A stretch of DNA of 21,758 nucleotides from an uncultured Collinsella sp. (lineage in GTDB: Bacteria; Actinomycetota; Coriobacteriia; Coriobacteriales; Coriobacteriaceae), in the NCBI GenBank assembly GCA_900548515.1, contig URKU01000027.1, positions 1 to 21,758 of the forward strand, in the 5' to 3' direction. Position numbers and translations under genes: made by a program. The notes beneath the pieces were generated by a model, which worked only from the letters and a program-made list of their open reading frames with translations, did not search any database and was not told where the DNA came from. Below, one piece after another: positions 21,667 to 21,758 of the stretch (its first letter is position 1; each line of letters begins with the position of its first letter).

Positions 21667-21758
21667 TTAGGAACGGTAGTCGCCGTTGATCGAGATGTAC
21701 TCGTGCGTGAGGTCGCAGGTCCACACAGTCGTTGCCGCGTCGCCTGCGCCCAGGTCGG
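21667..21758 (-). CDS. argJ: ArgJ C-terminus (ornithine/glutamate acetyltransferase), cut by window edge
   Basis: The last 29 codons before a TAA at 21667-21669 read DLGAGDAATTVWTCDLTHEY, then ISINGDYRS. This matches the ArgJ C-terminus, where a (A)x(V/I)WTCDLTxxYVxINxxYR pattern is conserved. ArgJ moves acetyl groups from N-acetylornithine to glutamate. The rest lies outside the window. The position just upstream of argB supports the call. Confidence 0.88.
   Translation of the reverse strand, partial: DLGAGDAATTVWTCDLTHEYISINGDYRS

Noticed and set aside
1..21758. CRISPR array, prophage or biosynthetic cluster
   Set aside because: No regularly spaced direct repeats, phage structural genes or synthase genes were found.

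Overview
The window is a GC-rich chromosomal segment in which all eighteen recognisable protein genes lie on the minus strand; the only plus-strand gene is a tRNA-Val. The mix (actinobacterial-type ClpC, a Veg homologue next to ispE, a lysyl-tRNA synthetase with a fused tRNA-binding domain, a MurE lacking the diaminopimelate signature) suggests a gut Coriobacteriia member, most likely Collinsella or a close relative. This assignment is inference from gene content and style; no search was run.

Read in the direction of transcription (high to low coordinates), the window holds: (1) the end of argJ, then argB and argD, part of an arginine biosynthesis operon; (2) a 611-bp gene-poor stretch (18640-19251) with a palindrome-bounded AT-rich element and, beside tRNA-Val, partial direct repeats of the tRNA 3' end; (3) asnB with its own terminator; (4) a cell-wall and housekeeping run: murE, a HAD phosphatase, murI, rph, rdgB, dtd; (5) veg-ispE; (6) tRNA-Pro and a tatA gene with its own promoter; (7) greA and lysS separated by a terminator-like hairpin directly in front of lysS; (8) a ThrE-type exporter, a DUF2798 membrane protein and clpC; (9) a RelB/VapC-like toxin-antitoxin pair cut by the left edge.

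Functionally this is mainly core metabolism: arginine and asparagine synthesis, peptidoglycan precursors (MurI gives D-Glu, MurE adds the third residue), isoprenoid synthesis (IspE), nucleotide and tRNA quality control (RdgB, Dtd, RNase PH), translation and transcription (LysRS, GreA), protein export (TatA) and proteolysis (ClpC). I see no prophage, CRISPR array, secondary-metabolite cluster or obvious new defence system. The less ordinary content is non-coding: three hairpins that abut or overlap TAA stop codons and share a GGAC-containing loop, a possible attenuator before lysS, a palindrome inside the tatA promoter, tRNA-derived direct repeats, and a 217-bp element with imperfect terminal inverted repeats.
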